From the NCBI RefSeq assembly GCF_002906855.1, contig NZ_MINI01000038.1:372001-436000 (forward strand): a DNA stretch of 64,000 nt. Reading direction: 5' to 3'. This stretch comes from Pseudomonas putida (GTDB lineage: Bacteria > Pseudomonadota > Gammaproteobacteria > Pseudomonadales > Pseudomonadaceae). The translations under genes and the position numbers were made by a program. Each line of letters opens with the position of its first letter. Position 1 is the first letter of the stretch. This document shows, piece by piece, positions 19,219-30,057 of this stretch. The notes beneath the pieces are model-generated. The model was given only the letters and a program-made list of their open reading frames with translations, was not told the origin of the DNA and made no database searches.

Positions 19219-19962
19219 ATGAATGTCCTGATCGTTGATGACGAACCCCAAGCCCGTGAACGCCTCACACGGCTATTCGCTGAACTGGAGGGGTATTCCG
19301 TGCTGGAGCCCAGCGCCACCAATGGCGAAGAGGCCCTGGCATTGATCGAAAGCCTCAAGCCCGATGTGGTCCTGCTGGACATCGGCATGCCAGGCCTGGA
19401 TGGCTTGCAGGTCGCCGCTCGCTTGTGCGAGCGCGAGGCGCCACCGTCGGTGGTGTTCTGTACCGGCGACGATGAATACGGTGCAGAGGCCTTCAAGGAA
19501 AGCACCCTCAGCCACGTGACCAAGCCGATTCAACCTCAAGCCCTGCGCGATGCCTTGCGCAAGGCCGAAAAGCCCAACCGCGCCCAGCTGGCGGCGTTGA
19601 CCCGGCCTGGCAGTGAAGGTGGCGGCCCGCGCAGCCATATCAGTGCGCGCACGCGCAAGGGGATCGAGCTGATTCCTTTGCCCCAGGTGATCTATTTCAT
19701 CGCCGACCACAAGTACGTGACCTTGCGCCACGAAGCCGGGGAAGTGCTGCTCGACGAGCCGCTCAAGGCGTTGGAGGACGAGTTCGGCGAGCGCTTCGTG
19801 CGTATCCATCGCAATGCGCTGGTTGCCCGCGAGCGCATCGAGCGTCTGCAACGCACGCCGCTGGGGCATTTCCAGCTGTTCCTCAAGGGCCTGGACGGCG
19901 ATGCCCTGACGGTCAGCCGCCGGCATGTGGCGGGCGTGCGCAAAATGATGCAGACGCTTTGA
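19219..19962 (+). CDS. algR: LytTR-type response regulator AlgR
   Basis: A 247-residue response regulator. The receiver domain has the acidic pair Asp7/Asp8 (LIVDDEP), phosphoacceptor Asp54 (VLLDIGMPG) and Lys102 (VTKPIQ). The C-terminal LytTR DNA-binding domain runs from about residue 140 (ARTRKGIELIPL, with RIHRNALVARERI). This is AlgR, which in P. aeruginosa controls alginate, type IV pili and c-di-GMP-related genes. Its partner kinase gene algZ/fimS, normally directly upstream, is absent here. AlgR sits 114 bases before hemC as in other pseudomonads. Confidence 0.93.
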   Translation: MNVLIVDDEPQARERLTRLFAELEGYSVLEPSATNGEEALALIESLKPDVVLLDIGMPGLDGLQVAARLCEREAPPSVVFCTGDDEYGAEAFKESTLSHVTKPIQPQALRDALRKAEKPNRAQLAALTRPGSEGGGPRSHISARTRKGIELIPLPQVIYFIADHKYVTLRHEAGEVLLDEPLKALEDEFGERFVRIHRNALVARERIERLQRTPLGHFQLFLKGLDGDALTVSRRHVAGVRKMMQTL

Positions 19963-19966
19963 CGCA

Positions 19967-19988
19967 GTACCGGCGTCCTCGCCGGTAC
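19967..19988. terminator. Hairpin between algR and hemC
   Basis: GTACCGGCG (19967-19975) and CGCCGGTAC (19980-19988) form a perfect 9-base stem over TCCT immediately after the algR stop. There is no T run, so it may be an inefficient terminator or a stabilising 3' end. Confidence 0.6.
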
Positions 19989-20076
19989 AGGCCACAACTG
20001 GATCCTGACCCACATCTGCTAGCGATGCCGGTGATGCTGTTATCATCAGCGGCATTTCTCTGGATCGGGGCGTTCC

Positions 20077-21018
20077 ATGTCCACTCGCGAAATCCGCATT
20101 GCCACCCGTAAAAGTGCCTTGGCCCTGTGGCAGGCCGAATACGTCAAAGCCCGCCTCGAGCAGGCCCACCCCGGTCTGCTGGTGACCCTGGTACCCATGG
20201 TCAGCCGCGGCGACAAGCTGCTCGATGCACCGCTGGCGAAGATCGGCGGCAAGGGACTGTTCGTCAAAGAGCTGGAAACAGCGCTGCTGGACAACGAAGC
20301 CGACATCGCTGTGCATTCGATGAAGGACGTGCCCATGGACTTCCCCGAAGGTCTGGGCCTGTACTGCATCTGCGAGCGCGAAGACCCACGCGATGCCTTC
20401 GTCTCCAATACCTTCGCCAGCCTCGACACCCTGCCGGCCGGCAGCATCGTCGGCACCTCCAGCCTGCGCCGCCAGGCCCAGTTGCTGGCACGCCGGCCGG
20501 ACCTGAAAATCCACTTCCTGCGTGGCAACGTCAACACCCGCCTGGCCAAACTCGATGCCGGTGAATACGACGCCATCATCCTCGCCGCCGCCGGCCTGAT
20601 TCGCCTGGGCTTCGAGGAACGCATCACCGATACCATCAGCGTCGACGACAGCCTGCCAGCCGGTGGCCAAGGCGCGGTAGGCATCGAGTGCCGCAGCGCC
20701 GACAGCGAAATCCATGCGCTGCTGGCTCCGCTGCACCATGCCGATACTGCTGACCGCGTAGTCGCCGAGCGTGCCTTGAACAAGCGCCTCAACGGCGGCT
20801 GCCAGGTGCCGATCGCCTGTTATGCCGTGCTTGAAGGCGATCAGCTGTGGCTGCGCGGCCTGGTTGGCCAGCCAAGCGGCGGTACCCTGCTGGTGGCGGA
20901 TGCGCGCGCACCGCGTGAGGCTGCCGAAACCTTGGGCGTGCAGGTTGCCGAAGCTCTGCTGGGCCAGGGCGCCGAAGCCATTCTCAAGGAAGTCTACGGC
21001 GAGGCCGGGCATCCGTGA
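20077..21018 (+). CDS. hemC: Hydroxymethylbilane synthase (porphobilinogen deaminase)
   Basis: A 313-residue enzyme that polymerises four porphobilinogens. The N-terminus [19 protein letters not shown], the catalytic aspartate region HSMKDVP and the cofactor loop with Cys242 ([11 protein letters not shown]), which holds the dipyrromethane cofactor, match the E. coli enzyme at the same position. It overlaps hemD by four bases (GTGA) at the start of the hemC-hemD-hemX-hemY operon. Confidence 0.96.
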   Translation: MSTREIRIATRKSALALWQAEYVKARLEQAHPGLLVTLVPMVSRGDKLLDAPLAKIGGKGLFVKELETALLDNEADIAVHSMKDVPMDFPEGLGLYCICEREDPRDAFVSNTFASLDTLPAGSIVGTSSLRRQAQLLARRPDLKIHFLRGNVNTRLAKLDAGEYDAIILAAAGLIRLGFEERITDTISVDDSLPAGGQGAVGIECRSADSEIHALLAPLHHADTADRVVAERALNKRLNGGCQVPIACYAVLEGDQLWLRGLVGQPSGGTLLVADARAPREAAETLGVQVAEALLGQGAEAILKEVYGEAGHP

Positions 21019-21797
21019 GCCCCTGGCGCCTGTTGCTGACCCGGCCTGAAGAGGACTGCGCGGCACTGGCGCAGAGCCTGGCCGCTGCCGGTGTGGCCAG
21101 CAGCTGCCTGCCGTTGCTGGCCATCGAGCCCGTCGCTGTGGCTGACGGGCAGCGTCAACAGCTGGCCGGGCTGGCGCAGTACCAGGCGATCATCGTGGTC
21201 AGCAAGCCGGCGGCCCGACTGCTGCTTGAGCAGTTGCAGCGTGCTGGCATGCAAGCACCGTCTGCAGGCTGGTTTACCGTGGGCGAGGCAACGGCGGCGG
21301 TGTTGCAGGGCGCGGGCCTTCAGGTGAGATTTCCCGGGCAGGGTGACGACAGCGAGGCCTTGCTCGCGCTCCCGGCCTTGCGCCAGGCTATTGCGGCGCC
21401 TGGAGCGCGCGTGCTGATCGTGCGTGGCGTCGGAGGTCGCGAACTGCTGGCCGAGCGTCTTGCAGAGCAAGGTGCTAGTGTCGAATATCTGGAACTGTAT
21501 CGCCGCTGTCTGCCGGAGTACCCGGCGGGCACGCTGATGCGCCGCATAGAAGCGGAACGCCTCAATGGCCTGGTGGTCAGCAGTGGGCAGGGTCTGGAAC
21601 ATTTGCAGCAGATGGCCGCAGCCGATTGGCCGCGAGTAGCCTGCCTGCCGTTGTTCGTACCCAGCCCGCGAGTCGCTGAACAGGCCCGGGCCGCCGGGGC
21701 CCAACAGGTTGTGGATTGCCGTGGCGCGAGTGCCACGGCCTTGCTGGCAGCCGTGCAGCGCAGCGCTGCACCTGCTTTTCAAGGCGCTTCGCACTAG
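21015..21797 (+). CDS. hemD: Uroporphyrinogen-III synthase
   Basis: A 260-residue protein starting at a GTG that overlaps the hemC stop. HemD proteins are poorly conserved. Recognisable features are the start [16 protein letters not shown], the two alternating Rossmann-like lobes, the [10 protein letters not shown] segment and [15 protein letters not shown] near residue 190. It cyclises hydroxymethylbilane to uroporphyrinogen III. Translational coupling to hemC supports the assignment. The last 20 residues ([11 protein letters not shown] end) are unusual but the gene is intact. Confidence 0.9.
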   Translation: MSPWRLLLTRPEEDCAALAQSLAAAGVASSCLPLLAIEPVAVADGQRQQLAGLAQYQAIIVVSKPAARLLLEQLQRAGMQAPSAGWFTVGEATAAVLQGAGLQVRFPGQGDDSEALLALPALRQAIAAPGARVLIVRGVGGRELLAERLAEQGASVEYLELYRRCLPEYPAGTLMRRIEAERLNGLVVSSGQGLEHLQQMAAADWPRVACLPLFVPSPRVAEQARAAGAQQVVDCRGASATALLAAVQRSAAPAFQGASH

Positions 21798-21828
21798 CGC
21801 GAGGTGCCCCCATGCAAAGGATGGATAC

Positions 21829-22929
21829 GTGAGCGAAACTGTCTTGTCCAACAATGATCAGCCGTCGGCGCAAGCGTCGGCGCAACCCGTCACCGACAAG
21901 CCTGTAAAGCGCTCTGGCAGTGGTCTGGCCGTGCTGGCGCTGTTGCTGGGTGCGACCGGGGTCGCAGTAGGGGGTTGGGGTGTGTGGCAGGTGCGGCAAC
22001 TGCAAGGCAGTGAAGTGAACCAGGGCCAGCACCTTGAAGCCCTCAGCCAGCGCGCTGCGGCACTGCAGCAGCGTGAGCAGCAGATCAGTGCACAACTGGC
22101 CAGCCTGCCGGCCGCCAGCGAGCTGGAAGACCGCCGCCGCCTGGTGGCGCAGCTGCAAGGCGACCAGCAGCGTCTCAGCCAGCGTCTGGAAACCGCACTC
22201 GGCGAAAGCCGCAAGGAGTGGCGTCTGGCCGAGGCCGAGCACCTGCTGCGCCTGGCTACCCTGCGCTTGTCGGCACTGCAGGACATCACCAGCGCCAAGG
22301 CCCTGGTCGAAGGCGCCGACGAAATCCTCCGCGAACAGAGCGACCCGGGCGCCTTTGCCGCCCGCGAGCAACTGGCGCGCAGCCTGGCCACGCTCAACAG
22401 CACCCAGCAGCCGGACCGCACCGGCCTGTTCCTCAAGCTTGCCGCCCAGCGTGAACTGGTTCAGGAACTCAGCGCCCAGTCGCCCGAGTTCGCCAGCAAC
22501 GCCGATGCGCTCGGTGCGCTGACTGCCGATGGTGACGGTGCCAGTCGCCTGTCGCAGTGGTGGGCAGAAATCTCCAAGTACTTCCAGATCGACTTCAACG
22601 CCGACGAAAATGTGCGGCCGTTGCTGGCCGGCCAGCAGCTGAACCAGCTGCGCCTGGCCCTGAGCCTGACCATCGAACAGGCGCAGTGGGCTGCGCTCAA
22701 TGGTGAGGCCAAGGTCTACAGCCAGGCCCTGGATGATGCCCGCAGCGTGCTGCTGGCCAACTTCAATGCCGACAACCCACAAAGCAAGGCGATGCTCGAC
22801 AGCCTCAATGCGCTGGCTGAGCAGCCCGTCTCGGTAGTAACCCCGGACCTGAGCGAAAGCCTGGCGGCGGTGCAGGCGTACATCCAGCGCCGCCATCTGC
22901 CAGCCGAGGCTGAAGGAGGCAAGCCATGA
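21829..22929 (+). CDS. hemX: HemX-family membrane-anchored protein of the heme operon
   Basis: A 366-residue protein. The GTG at 21829 is preferred because AAAGGA lies just upstream and earlier in-frame codons overlap hemD. The N-terminus is a cytoplasmic Gln/Ala/Ser-rich tail, then one membrane helix (about residues 28-50, GLAVLALLLGATGVAVGGWGVW), then a long periplasmic helical and coiled-coil region. It is often annotated as uroporphyrinogen-III C-methyltransferase, but it has none of that enzyme's SAM-binding motifs, so it is more probably a structural or regulatory partner of HemY. It overlaps hemY by four bases. Confidence 0.85.
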   Translation: MSETVLSNNDQPSAQASAQPVTDKPVKRSGSGLAVLALLLGATGVAVGGWGVWQVRQLQGSEVNQGQHLEALSQRAAALQQREQQISAQLASLPAASELEDRRRLVAQLQGDQQRLSQRLETALGESRKEWRLAEAEHLLRLATLRLSALQDITSAKALVEGADEILREQSDPGAFAAREQLARSLATLNSTQQPDRTGLFLKLAAQRELVQELSAQSPEFASNADALGALTADGDGASRLSQWWAEISKYFQIDFNADENVRPLLAGQQLNQLRLALSLTIEQAQWAALNGEAKVYSQALDDARSVLLANFNADNPQSKAMLDSLNALAEQPVSVVTPDLSESLAAVQAYIQRRHLPAEAEGGKP

Positions 22930-24164
22930 AGCGTGTCTACCTGCTCGCCGTACTGGCGATCGTGGTTGCCGCAGCGCTGGGCATCGCGGTGGCCAAGCAC
23001 AGTGGTTATGTGCTGATCGCCTACGGTGGTTTCCGTTACCAGTCCGGATTGTGGGCCGCGCTCGCAGCGCTGGCTGCCGTGGTCGGGTTGCTGTTGCTGC
23101 TGCGTTACCTGGTAGGCCTGGTGCTGACCTCCAGTGGCGTGGTCAACCCGTGGTCGCGGCGCAACCGTAGCCGGCGTGTGCGGATCGCCATCGAACAGGG
23201 CCAGCTGGACCTGGCCGAGGGCCGCTGGGCCAGTGCCCAGCGCCACCTGCATCGTGCTGCCGAGGCCGAGCGCCAGCCGCTGTTGTATTACCTCGGCGCC
23301 GCCCGCGCCGCCAATGAACAGGGGCGCACGGAAGACAGCGACAACCTGCTGGAGCGTGCGCTGGAGCGTCAGCCGCAGGCCGAGCTGGCCATTGCCCTGA
23401 CCCATGCGCAATTGCAGATGGACCGCGGCGAGCGTGATGGTGCGCTGGAGACGCTGTTGGCCATGCAGGAACGGCATCCCCATAACACCCAGGTCCTTCG
23501 CTTGTTGCAGCGTCTGCATCTGGAGCGCGGCGACTGGTCGGCGCTGATCCGCCTGTTGCCGGACCTGCGTAAGGGCAAGGTGTTGCCGGCCGATGAGCTG
23601 GCGGCGCTGGAGAAGCGCGCCTGGGGCCAGAACCTTGGCCTGGCGACCACCCGTGGCGAGGATGTGCAAAGTGCCCGGCAGGCGCTGGAGCGCGCCTGGC
23701 AGCAGCTGACCGCAGCTCAGCGCCAGGAGCCGCAACTGGTGCTGGCCTATGCCGAACAGCTGCGCCAGGTGGGCGCTCAGGGCGAGGCCGAGCAGGTATT
23801 GCGCAGCGCGCTCAAGCGTGAGTACGAGAGCCACCTGGCTCGCCTGTACGGCCTCGTGCGCGGTGATGACCCGGCGCGCCAGCTACAAACCGCCGAAGGT
23901 TGGCTGAAGGCCCATCCAGAAGACCCGAGCCTGTTGCTGACACTCGGCCGCCTGAGCCTGCAGAACCGCCTGTGGGGCAAGGCGCGCGACTATTTCGAAA
24001 GCAGCCTGCGCATGGAGCGTAATCCGGAAGCCTGCGCCGAGCTCGCGCGCTTGTTGGCCAGCCTGGGTGAAACCGAGCGCAGTAATCAGCTGTTCGAGGA
24101 AGGCCTTGGCCTGCTCGATGAGCGTCTTCTGGCGCTGCCGCTGCCAGAGGGCGTACGTGCTTGA
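22926..24164 (+). CDS. hemY: HemY-type TPR membrane protein
   Basis: A 412-residue protein with two N-terminal membrane helices (about residues 3-22 and 42-62), then the conserved HemY N-domain segment (SGVVNPWSRRNRSRRVRIA), then TPR-like repeats (for example YYLGAARAANEQGRTEDSD and LLTLGRLSLQNRLWGKARDYF). It is a conserved partner of HemX in proteobacterial heme operons and has been linked to protoporphyrin handling, but the mechanism is not settled. It is unrelated to the oxygen-dependent protoporphyrinogen oxidase also called HemY in Bacillus. It closes the operon before a 13-base hairpin. Confidence 0.88.
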   Translation: MKRVYLLAVLAIVVAAALGIAVAKHSGYVLIAYGGFRYQSGLWAALAALAAVVGLLLLLRYLVGLVLTSSGVVNPWSRRNRSRRVRIAIEQGQLDLAEGRWASAQRHLHRAAEAERQPLLYYLGAARAANEQGRTEDSDNLLERALERQPQAELAIALTHAQLQMDRGERDGALETLLAMQERHPHNTQVLRLLQRLHLERGDWSALIRLLPDLRKGKVLPADELAALEKRAWGQNLGLATTRGEDVQSARQALERAWQQLTAAQRQEPQLVLAYAEQLRQVGAQGEAEQVLRSALKREYESHLARLYGLVRGDDPARQLQTAEGWLKAHPEDPSLLLTLGRLSLQNRLWGKARDYFESSLRMERNPEACAELARLLASLGETERSNQLFEEGLGLLDERLLALPLPEGVRA

Positions 24165-24170
24165 GCCTTC

Positions 24171-24200
24171 CATGAGCCCGCGCAGGGGCGCGGGCTCATG
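24171..24200. terminator. Thirteen-base-pair hairpin after hemY, no T tract
   Basis: CATGAGCCCGCGC (24171-24183) and GCGCGGGCTCATG (24188-24200) pair perfectly around AGGG seven bases after the hemY stop. It is followed by GGCTTGG, not T residues, so it may stabilise the 3' end or stop transcription only with help. Confidence 0.6.
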
Positions 24201-24383
24201 GGCTTGGTAACTAGTTCTGCGTTAAAAGTTATATCTGCAATCTCTTCTTCGGAAGTTTCCTACAGCTTGGATGGAGACTTCCCCTGCAATACAGCGACTT
24301 GTCACTCCAGTAGTGCCTTGAAACAAGCCTGGCCTTTCCTCTACCGTTCCAAGCCACTTCAACTTCCCGGGGCTGTTCTTCCC

Positions 24384-24890
24384 ATGCCGATGGCCAGTCT
24401 GCGCACGCTTTTCATTCCGGCATGCCTTGCTTCGCTGGCAGTGCTGGGTGCGTCCTTCTATCTCGAAAGTGCCGTTGGGCTTGTGCCTTGCCTGCTGTGT
24501 TTCAGTCAGCGGCTAATGCTAGCCGTGTATGCACTGGTGTGCCTTTGTGCGGCGCTGCATGCGCCTGGTATTGCCGGGGCACGGCGTTACGCGCGAACGA
24601 CGTTGCTGTGCGCGGCCAGTGGTGCTTTGCTGGCGGCACGGCATGTGTGGTTGCAGGGCGCGAGTGATGCAAGCCATCTGTGCCCGTTACCCATCGGTCA
24701 CATGTTCGAACAGTCATGGCGTGAAGCTGCGCGGCAACTGTTGCTGGGCGGCCCCGATTGCAGCTCGCTGACCTGGAGTTTCCTCGACCTGACCTTGCCG
24801 GAGTGGAGCCTGCTGGCGTTTCTGCTGCTGACGGCGCTGCCCTTGAGCTGCCTGCTGGCGTATCGTTTCCGCTCACTTGGCAATCCTTGA
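24384..24890 (+). CDS. dsbB: Disulfide bond formation protein B
   Basis: A 168-residue membrane protein with four predicted helices. The quinone-proximal pair is Cys36/Cys39 (VPCLLCFSQR) and the second periplasmic pair is Cys100/Cys126 (HLCPLP and GGPDCS), the full set needed to reoxidise DsbA and pass electrons to ubiquinone. Either of two ATGs (24384 or 24390) could be the start, and neither has a strong ribosome binding site. In-frame sequence back to 24198 has no family similarity. It stands alone between hemY and algQ, a common place for dsbB in Pseudomonas. Confidence 0.9.
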   Translation: MPMASLRTLFIPACLASLAVLGASFYLESAVGLVPCLLCFSQRLMLAVYALVCLCAALHAPGIAGARRYARTTLLCAASGALLAARHVWLQGASDASHLCPLPIGHMFEQSWREAARQLLLGGPDCSSLTWSFLDLTLPEWSLLAFLLLTALPLSCLLAYRFRSLGNP

Positions 24891-25122
24891 CCTGGCGCAT
24901 GCTGGCGGTCGATAGCGCGACCAATGGTGGTGCATCGGGGTATTAAACACTTGTATGAACTTTGTCCGCTGCGTACCTTGATGCTAAGCACGCGCGGGAA
25001 TAATCTCCCAGCACGCATACCGAAAACACAACTGCTCGATGCCGTCCTGCTGATGACACCTTTGTGCTGCACGGTCGTAGTGCGAGGTGCAGCGGCATCT
25101 ACCCAGAAGGGAAGAGATCGCC

Positions 25123-25593
25123 ATGCTCGATAGTTGTCAGAACGCCCAGGAACGCTGGGGTGGGGTTCACAAGCTGATCGACCGTTGGCTCGAGGAACGC
25201 GAGGAGCTGGTTCAGGCTTTCCGCACCTTGCGCGACGCCAAGCCGGCCTTTGCCGACAAGGACACGAACGGCGACTTTTGCACGCTGCTTGTCGACTACG
25301 TTTCGGCGTGGCATTTCGAAGTCAGCGAGCAACTGGTCAGTGAAGCGAAAGCGTTCGGCGATACACGAGGCCTGGAACTGGCCACGCAGATCAATCCGCG
25401 CATTGATGAAAGCACTCAGTTTGCCTTGGCCTTCAACGACCATTGTGACAAGGGTGAGTGCAAGGACCCTGCGCGCTTCGCCGAAAAGCTCGGCAAGCTG
25501 GGCGGCCTTCTGCACGAACGCTTCGAGCTCGAAGACTGCCTGATCGAGGTGCTGCATAACGCGCACAAGGAAGAGGGCGCGGTCGAAGCCTGA
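25123..25593 (+). CDS. algQ: Anti-sigma-70 factor AlgQ/Rsd
   Basis: A 156-residue helical protein. The ATG at 25123 follows AAGGGAAGAG. The N-terminus [23 protein letters not shown] is the Rsd/AlgQ signature, and the length matches Rsd (158 residues in E. coli). Rsd binds region 4 of sigma-70 and favours alternative sigma factors. In P. aeruginosa AlgQ (AlgR2) affects alginate and nucleotide metabolism. The order algQ-FKBP-algP is the conserved Pseudomonas arrangement. Confidence 0.93.
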   Translation: MLDSCQNAQERWGGVHKLIDRWLEEREELVQAFRTLRDAKPAFADKDTNGDFCTLLVDYVSAWHFEVSEQLVSEAKAFGDTRGLELATQINPRIDESTQFALAFNDHCDKGECKDPARFAEKLGKLGGLLHERFELEDCLIEVLHNAHKEEGAVEA

Positions 25594-25594
25594 A

Positions 25595-25615
25595 GGTCGG
25601 CGTCAGTCGCCGACC
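25595..25615. terminator. Hairpin between algQ and the FKBP gene
   Basis: GGTCGGCG (25595-25602) pairs with CGCCGACC (25608-25615). It overlaps the stop codon of the convergent FKBP gene and can serve both transcripts. There is no T run. Confidence 0.6.
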
Positions 25616-26268
25616 GCCAGTAACTCGATTTCAAACACCAGCGGCGTGTAGGGCGCGATCAGGTCACCTGCGCCCTCGGCACCATAGGCCTGTACCGAGG
25701 GGATCACCAGGCGCCAGGTCGAACCCGCTTTCATGTGTGGCAGCGCCGCCTGCCAGCCCTCGATCACCGAGTCCAGGTTGAACCATTGCGGTTGCTGGTT
25801 CTGGTCGAACACCGAACCATCCGGCAGCCTGCCGACATAGCGCACCTGCACCTTGCCGCCAGCTTTGGGGTGCGCGCCATTACCCGCTTTCAGCTCACTG
25901 TACAGAATGCCCTCCGGCAGCTCGTGCACGCCGGCACGGGCCCGCTCGTTGGCCATGAAGCGCGTTTCCACGGCCTGCAGCTTGGTCACTTCGGCTTGCT
26001 CGGCGGCGGCGCCGGCCTGCTCTTCGTGCTGCTGGAGAATGGCCTCCATCCGCGCCTTGTCGAGTTTCAATGGCTGGCCCTGATAGGACTGGCGCAGGCC
26101 TTCGACCAGCGCATCCAGTTGCAGGCCGGGCACTTCCTGACGCAAGCGCTCACCCAGGCTGGCGCCGAGGCTATAGGCCAGGTCTTGATCGTTGGCAGGG
26201 GCGGTATCGTTGGCGGCCAGGGCGAATGGCGCCATCAGGCACAGGCCGAAAGCAAGATAACGCGGCAT
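25603..26268 (-). CDS. Periplasmic FKBP-type peptidyl-prolyl isomerase
   Basis: A 221-residue protein. The ATG at 26266-26268 follows GGAGTTAGAC. It has a signal peptide (about 19 residues, cut after ALA), a helical Mip/FkpA-like dimerisation domain (residues 25-110, including YSLGASLGERLRQEVPGL) and a C-terminal FKBP domain (VQVRYVGRLPDGSVFDQN, then WRLVIPSVQAYGAEG). It is a folding helper in the periplasm, in the FklB/FkpA group. The conserved slot between algQ and algP gives it no obvious link to alginate. The active-site aromatic set looks largely intact, though the first Phe/Asp region is slightly divergent. Confidence 0.9.
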   Translation of the reverse strand: MPRYLAFGLCLMAPFALAANDTAPANDQDLAYSLGASLGERLRQEVPGLQLDALVEGLRQSYQGQPLKLDKARMEAILQQHEEQAGAAAEQAEVTKLQAVETRFMANERARAGVHELPEGILYSELKAGNGAHPKAGGKVQVRYVGRLPDGSVFDQNQQPQWFNLDSVIEGWQAALPHMKAGSTWRLVIPSVQAYGAEGAGDLIAPYTPLVFEIELLAVGD

Positions 26269-26492
26269 GTCTAACTCCAGCTCGATGAGCGGGGAAGTAT
26301 GCCAGCGTTGTTGTCTCGACATGTGTAAATATCAGCAACGTTTTGTTAAGCAACTACACTTGCACGGAGCTGCAAGACAACAACTTTGCCCAGGCATGCA
26401 ACGCGGCGCCATCAATACTGTCAACATGCCCTAGCGGCGGTAGCAGCAGAAGCATAGTATGAGCCGCAATCTCGTCAGCCAGGAGGTAAACC

Positions 26493-27512
26493 ATGTCGGC
26501 CAAAAAGAAGCCAGTAAGTACGCCGTTACACCTGCTCCAGCAACTTTCGGGCAGCCTGCTCGAACACTTGGAAGAGGCCTGCTCGCAAGCGCTGGCTGAT
26601 GCGGAGAAATTGCTGGCCAAGTTGGAAAAGCAGCGCGGCAAAGCCCAGGAAAAACTGCACAACGGTCGCCTGAAGTTGCAGGATTCGGCCAAGGCAGGCA
26701 AAGCCAAGGCGCAGAACAAGGCACAAAAGGTAATTGGTGAACTTGAAGCACTGCTCGACTCGCTCAAGGAACGTCAGACCCAGACGCGTACTTATATTCA
26801 GCAACTCAAGCGCGATGCCCAGGAAAGCCTGAAACTGGCTCAAGGTGTCGGCAAGGTCCGTGAGGCCGCTGGCAAGGCACTCGATCAGCGTGCAGTGGCT
26901 GCCAAGACCGCGAAGCCCGCTGCTGCCAAGGCTCCGGCCCGTAGCGCTGCCAAGCCTGCCGCCAAGGCCCCGGCCAAGTCGGCTGCAACCAAGGCCCCAG
27001 CCCGCGCCGCCGCTGCCAAACCTGCCGCCAAGCCAGCCACGAAAGCTGCTGCTGCCAAGCCTGCAGCCAAACCAGCGGCCGCCAAGCCTGCAGCAGCCAA
27101 AGCACCGGCCAGAACTGCCGCCGCCAAGCCAGCCGCTAAACCTGCCGCTGCCAAGGCTCCTGCCAAGCCAGTAGCCGCCAAGCCTGCAGCAGCCAAGGCC
27201 CCGGGCAGAACCGCTGCCGCCAAGCCAGCTGCCAAACCTGCAGCCGCCAAGGTTCCAGCCAAGCCAGCAGCCACTAAACCAGCAGCCAAACCTGCTGCTG
27301 TCAAAGCTGCGGCCAAACCTGCAGCCAAACCTGCAGCCAAACCTGCAGCCGCCAAGCCAACAGCGAGACCTGCAGCGAAGGCTCCAGCAAAACCTGTCGC
27401 AGCCAAACCGGCTACTCCAGCCGCCAGTGCGCCAGCAACCAACTCGGCAGCTCCAGCCGCTCCCTCGGCACCCGTCAGCACCCCAGCTCAGACGCCGTCT
27501 TCGGTCTCCTGA
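26493..27512 (+). CDS. algP: AlgP (AlgR3), histone H1-like protein with KPAA repeats
   Basis: A 339-residue protein in two parts. Residues 1-130 form a helical, coiled-coil-like domain (HLLQQLSGSLLEHLEEACSQ, then KVIGELEALLDSLKERQTQ). Residues 137-310 are a low-complexity Lys/Ala/Pro tail of repeated KPAA and KAPA units, like the C-terminal tail of eukaryotic histone H1. AlgP of P. aeruginosa is a DNA-binding regulator linked to alginate, and its repeat number varies between strains. The ATG at 26493 follows AGGAGG. The gene's last 25 bases overlap the convergent TIGR02444 gene. Confidence 0.93.
   Translation: MSAKKKPVSTPLHLLQQLSGSLLEHLEEACSQALADAEKLLAKLEKQRGKAQEKLHNGRLKLQDSAKAGKAKAQNKAQKVIGELEALLDSLKERQTQTRTYIQQLKRDAQESLKLAQGVGKVREAAGKALDQRAVAAKTAKPAAAKAPARSAAKPAAKAPAKSAATKAPARAAAAKPAAKPATKAAAAKPAAKPAAAKPAAAKAPARTAAAKPAAKPAAAKAPAKPVAAKPAAAKAPGRTAAAKPAAKPAAAKVPAKPAATKPAAKPAAVKAAAKPAAKPAAKPAAAKPTARPAAKAPAKPVAAKPATPAASAPATNSAAPAAPSAPVSTPAQTPSSVS
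26901..27423 (+). repeat. Degenerate KPAA-coding tandem repeat in algP
   Basis: About 520 bases are built from variants of GCCAAGCCTGCAGCC and similar 12-15-base units encoding KPAAA, KAPA and RTAA. Copies differ at third positions, so the repeat is old. Some stretches (27310-27350) repeat CCTGCAGCCAAA almost exactly. In-frame unit length allows copy-number change without frameshift. Confidence 0.85.
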
Positions 27513-27970
27513 AGCGCTGCGGCCGCGACGCGCAAGCCAACCAGCGCGTCGTGGCCACGGGCCTGGTCCGGTGCCATCCGGTCCAGCCAATCGCCCGTGG
27601 GCTCATGCGAGCCCGTGGGCCATTGTTTTGCACAGGCTTCCAGTCGTTGCAACAACTGCTTCTCCGCCTGTAACTCCAGCCCCTTTACTTGCTCACGCAA
27701 CGCCGCCAGGTGTGGATCGTGCTGCGCGGGCGTGCGCCATTGCTGGCGCAGACTGCGTAACGGCGCAACCACATCGTGTTGCCACGGCCCGGCAATCGCA
27801 CGCAGAGCCTGGGCACGTTCTTCACTGAAGGTGACCGCGCGCGCCTGCAACCAGGTCGCACACAGCAGCAGACAGACGTCGCCCCCTATCGCCTGAACGT
27901 CCAAGCAAGCCGTTTCGACGCCTGGGCGGGCATATAGCGCCAGGGCATGATTCCACAGGTCGGTGTACAT
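27488..27970 (-). CDS. TIGR02444 family protein
   Basis: A 160-residue protein starting MYTDLWNHALALYARPGVE. Upstream GTG at 27982 is possible but lacks a ribosome binding site. The family signature includes ACLDVQAIGGDVCLLLCATWLQ and FSEERAQALRAIAGPWQ. It is a small conserved Pseudomonas family of unknown function, rich in helices and Cys (three in the first half). It diverges from the ABC-F gene 50 bases away, as in related genomes, and its 3' end overlaps algP. Confidence 0.85.
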   Translation of the reverse strand: MYTDLWNHALALYARPGVETACLDVQAIGGDVCLLLCATWLQARAVTFSEERAQALRAIAGPWQHDVVAPLRSLRQQWRTPAQHDPHLAALREQVKGLELQAEKQLLQRLEACAKQWPTGSHEPTGDWLDRMAPDQARGHDALVGLRVAAAALQETEDGV

Positions 27971-28020
27971 GATTCCACTCACGCTGCGGGCCGAGGAAGC
28001 TGGTAGACTCCGCGACCACT

Positions 28021-29931
<1,911 letters not shown>

Positions 29932-30057
29932 TCCATTGATGTCGCCTGTACTGCCCCCTCGCGGTGCAGGCAACAGTAATCCCGCAGAATTTGCTGGTTA
30001 TTTTTTCGCCAACGCCTTAGCTTAACGTTTTGCAACAATGGTTGAGCGAGGTGTGTG

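Noticed and set aside
21829..22929. HemX as uroporphyrinogen-III C-methyltransferase
   Set aside because: It has no SAM-binding motifs of that enzyme. Its structure is a membrane anchor with coiled coils.
24198..24383. N-terminal extension of dsbB
   Set aside because: The in-frame stretch has no similarity to DsbB and would disturb the first membrane helix. ATG 24384 fits.
26901..27423. CRISPR-like or tandem DNA repeat in algP
   Set aside because: The repeat units are coding, degenerate and contiguous without spacers. They encode Lys/Ala/Pro repeats, as in AlgP.
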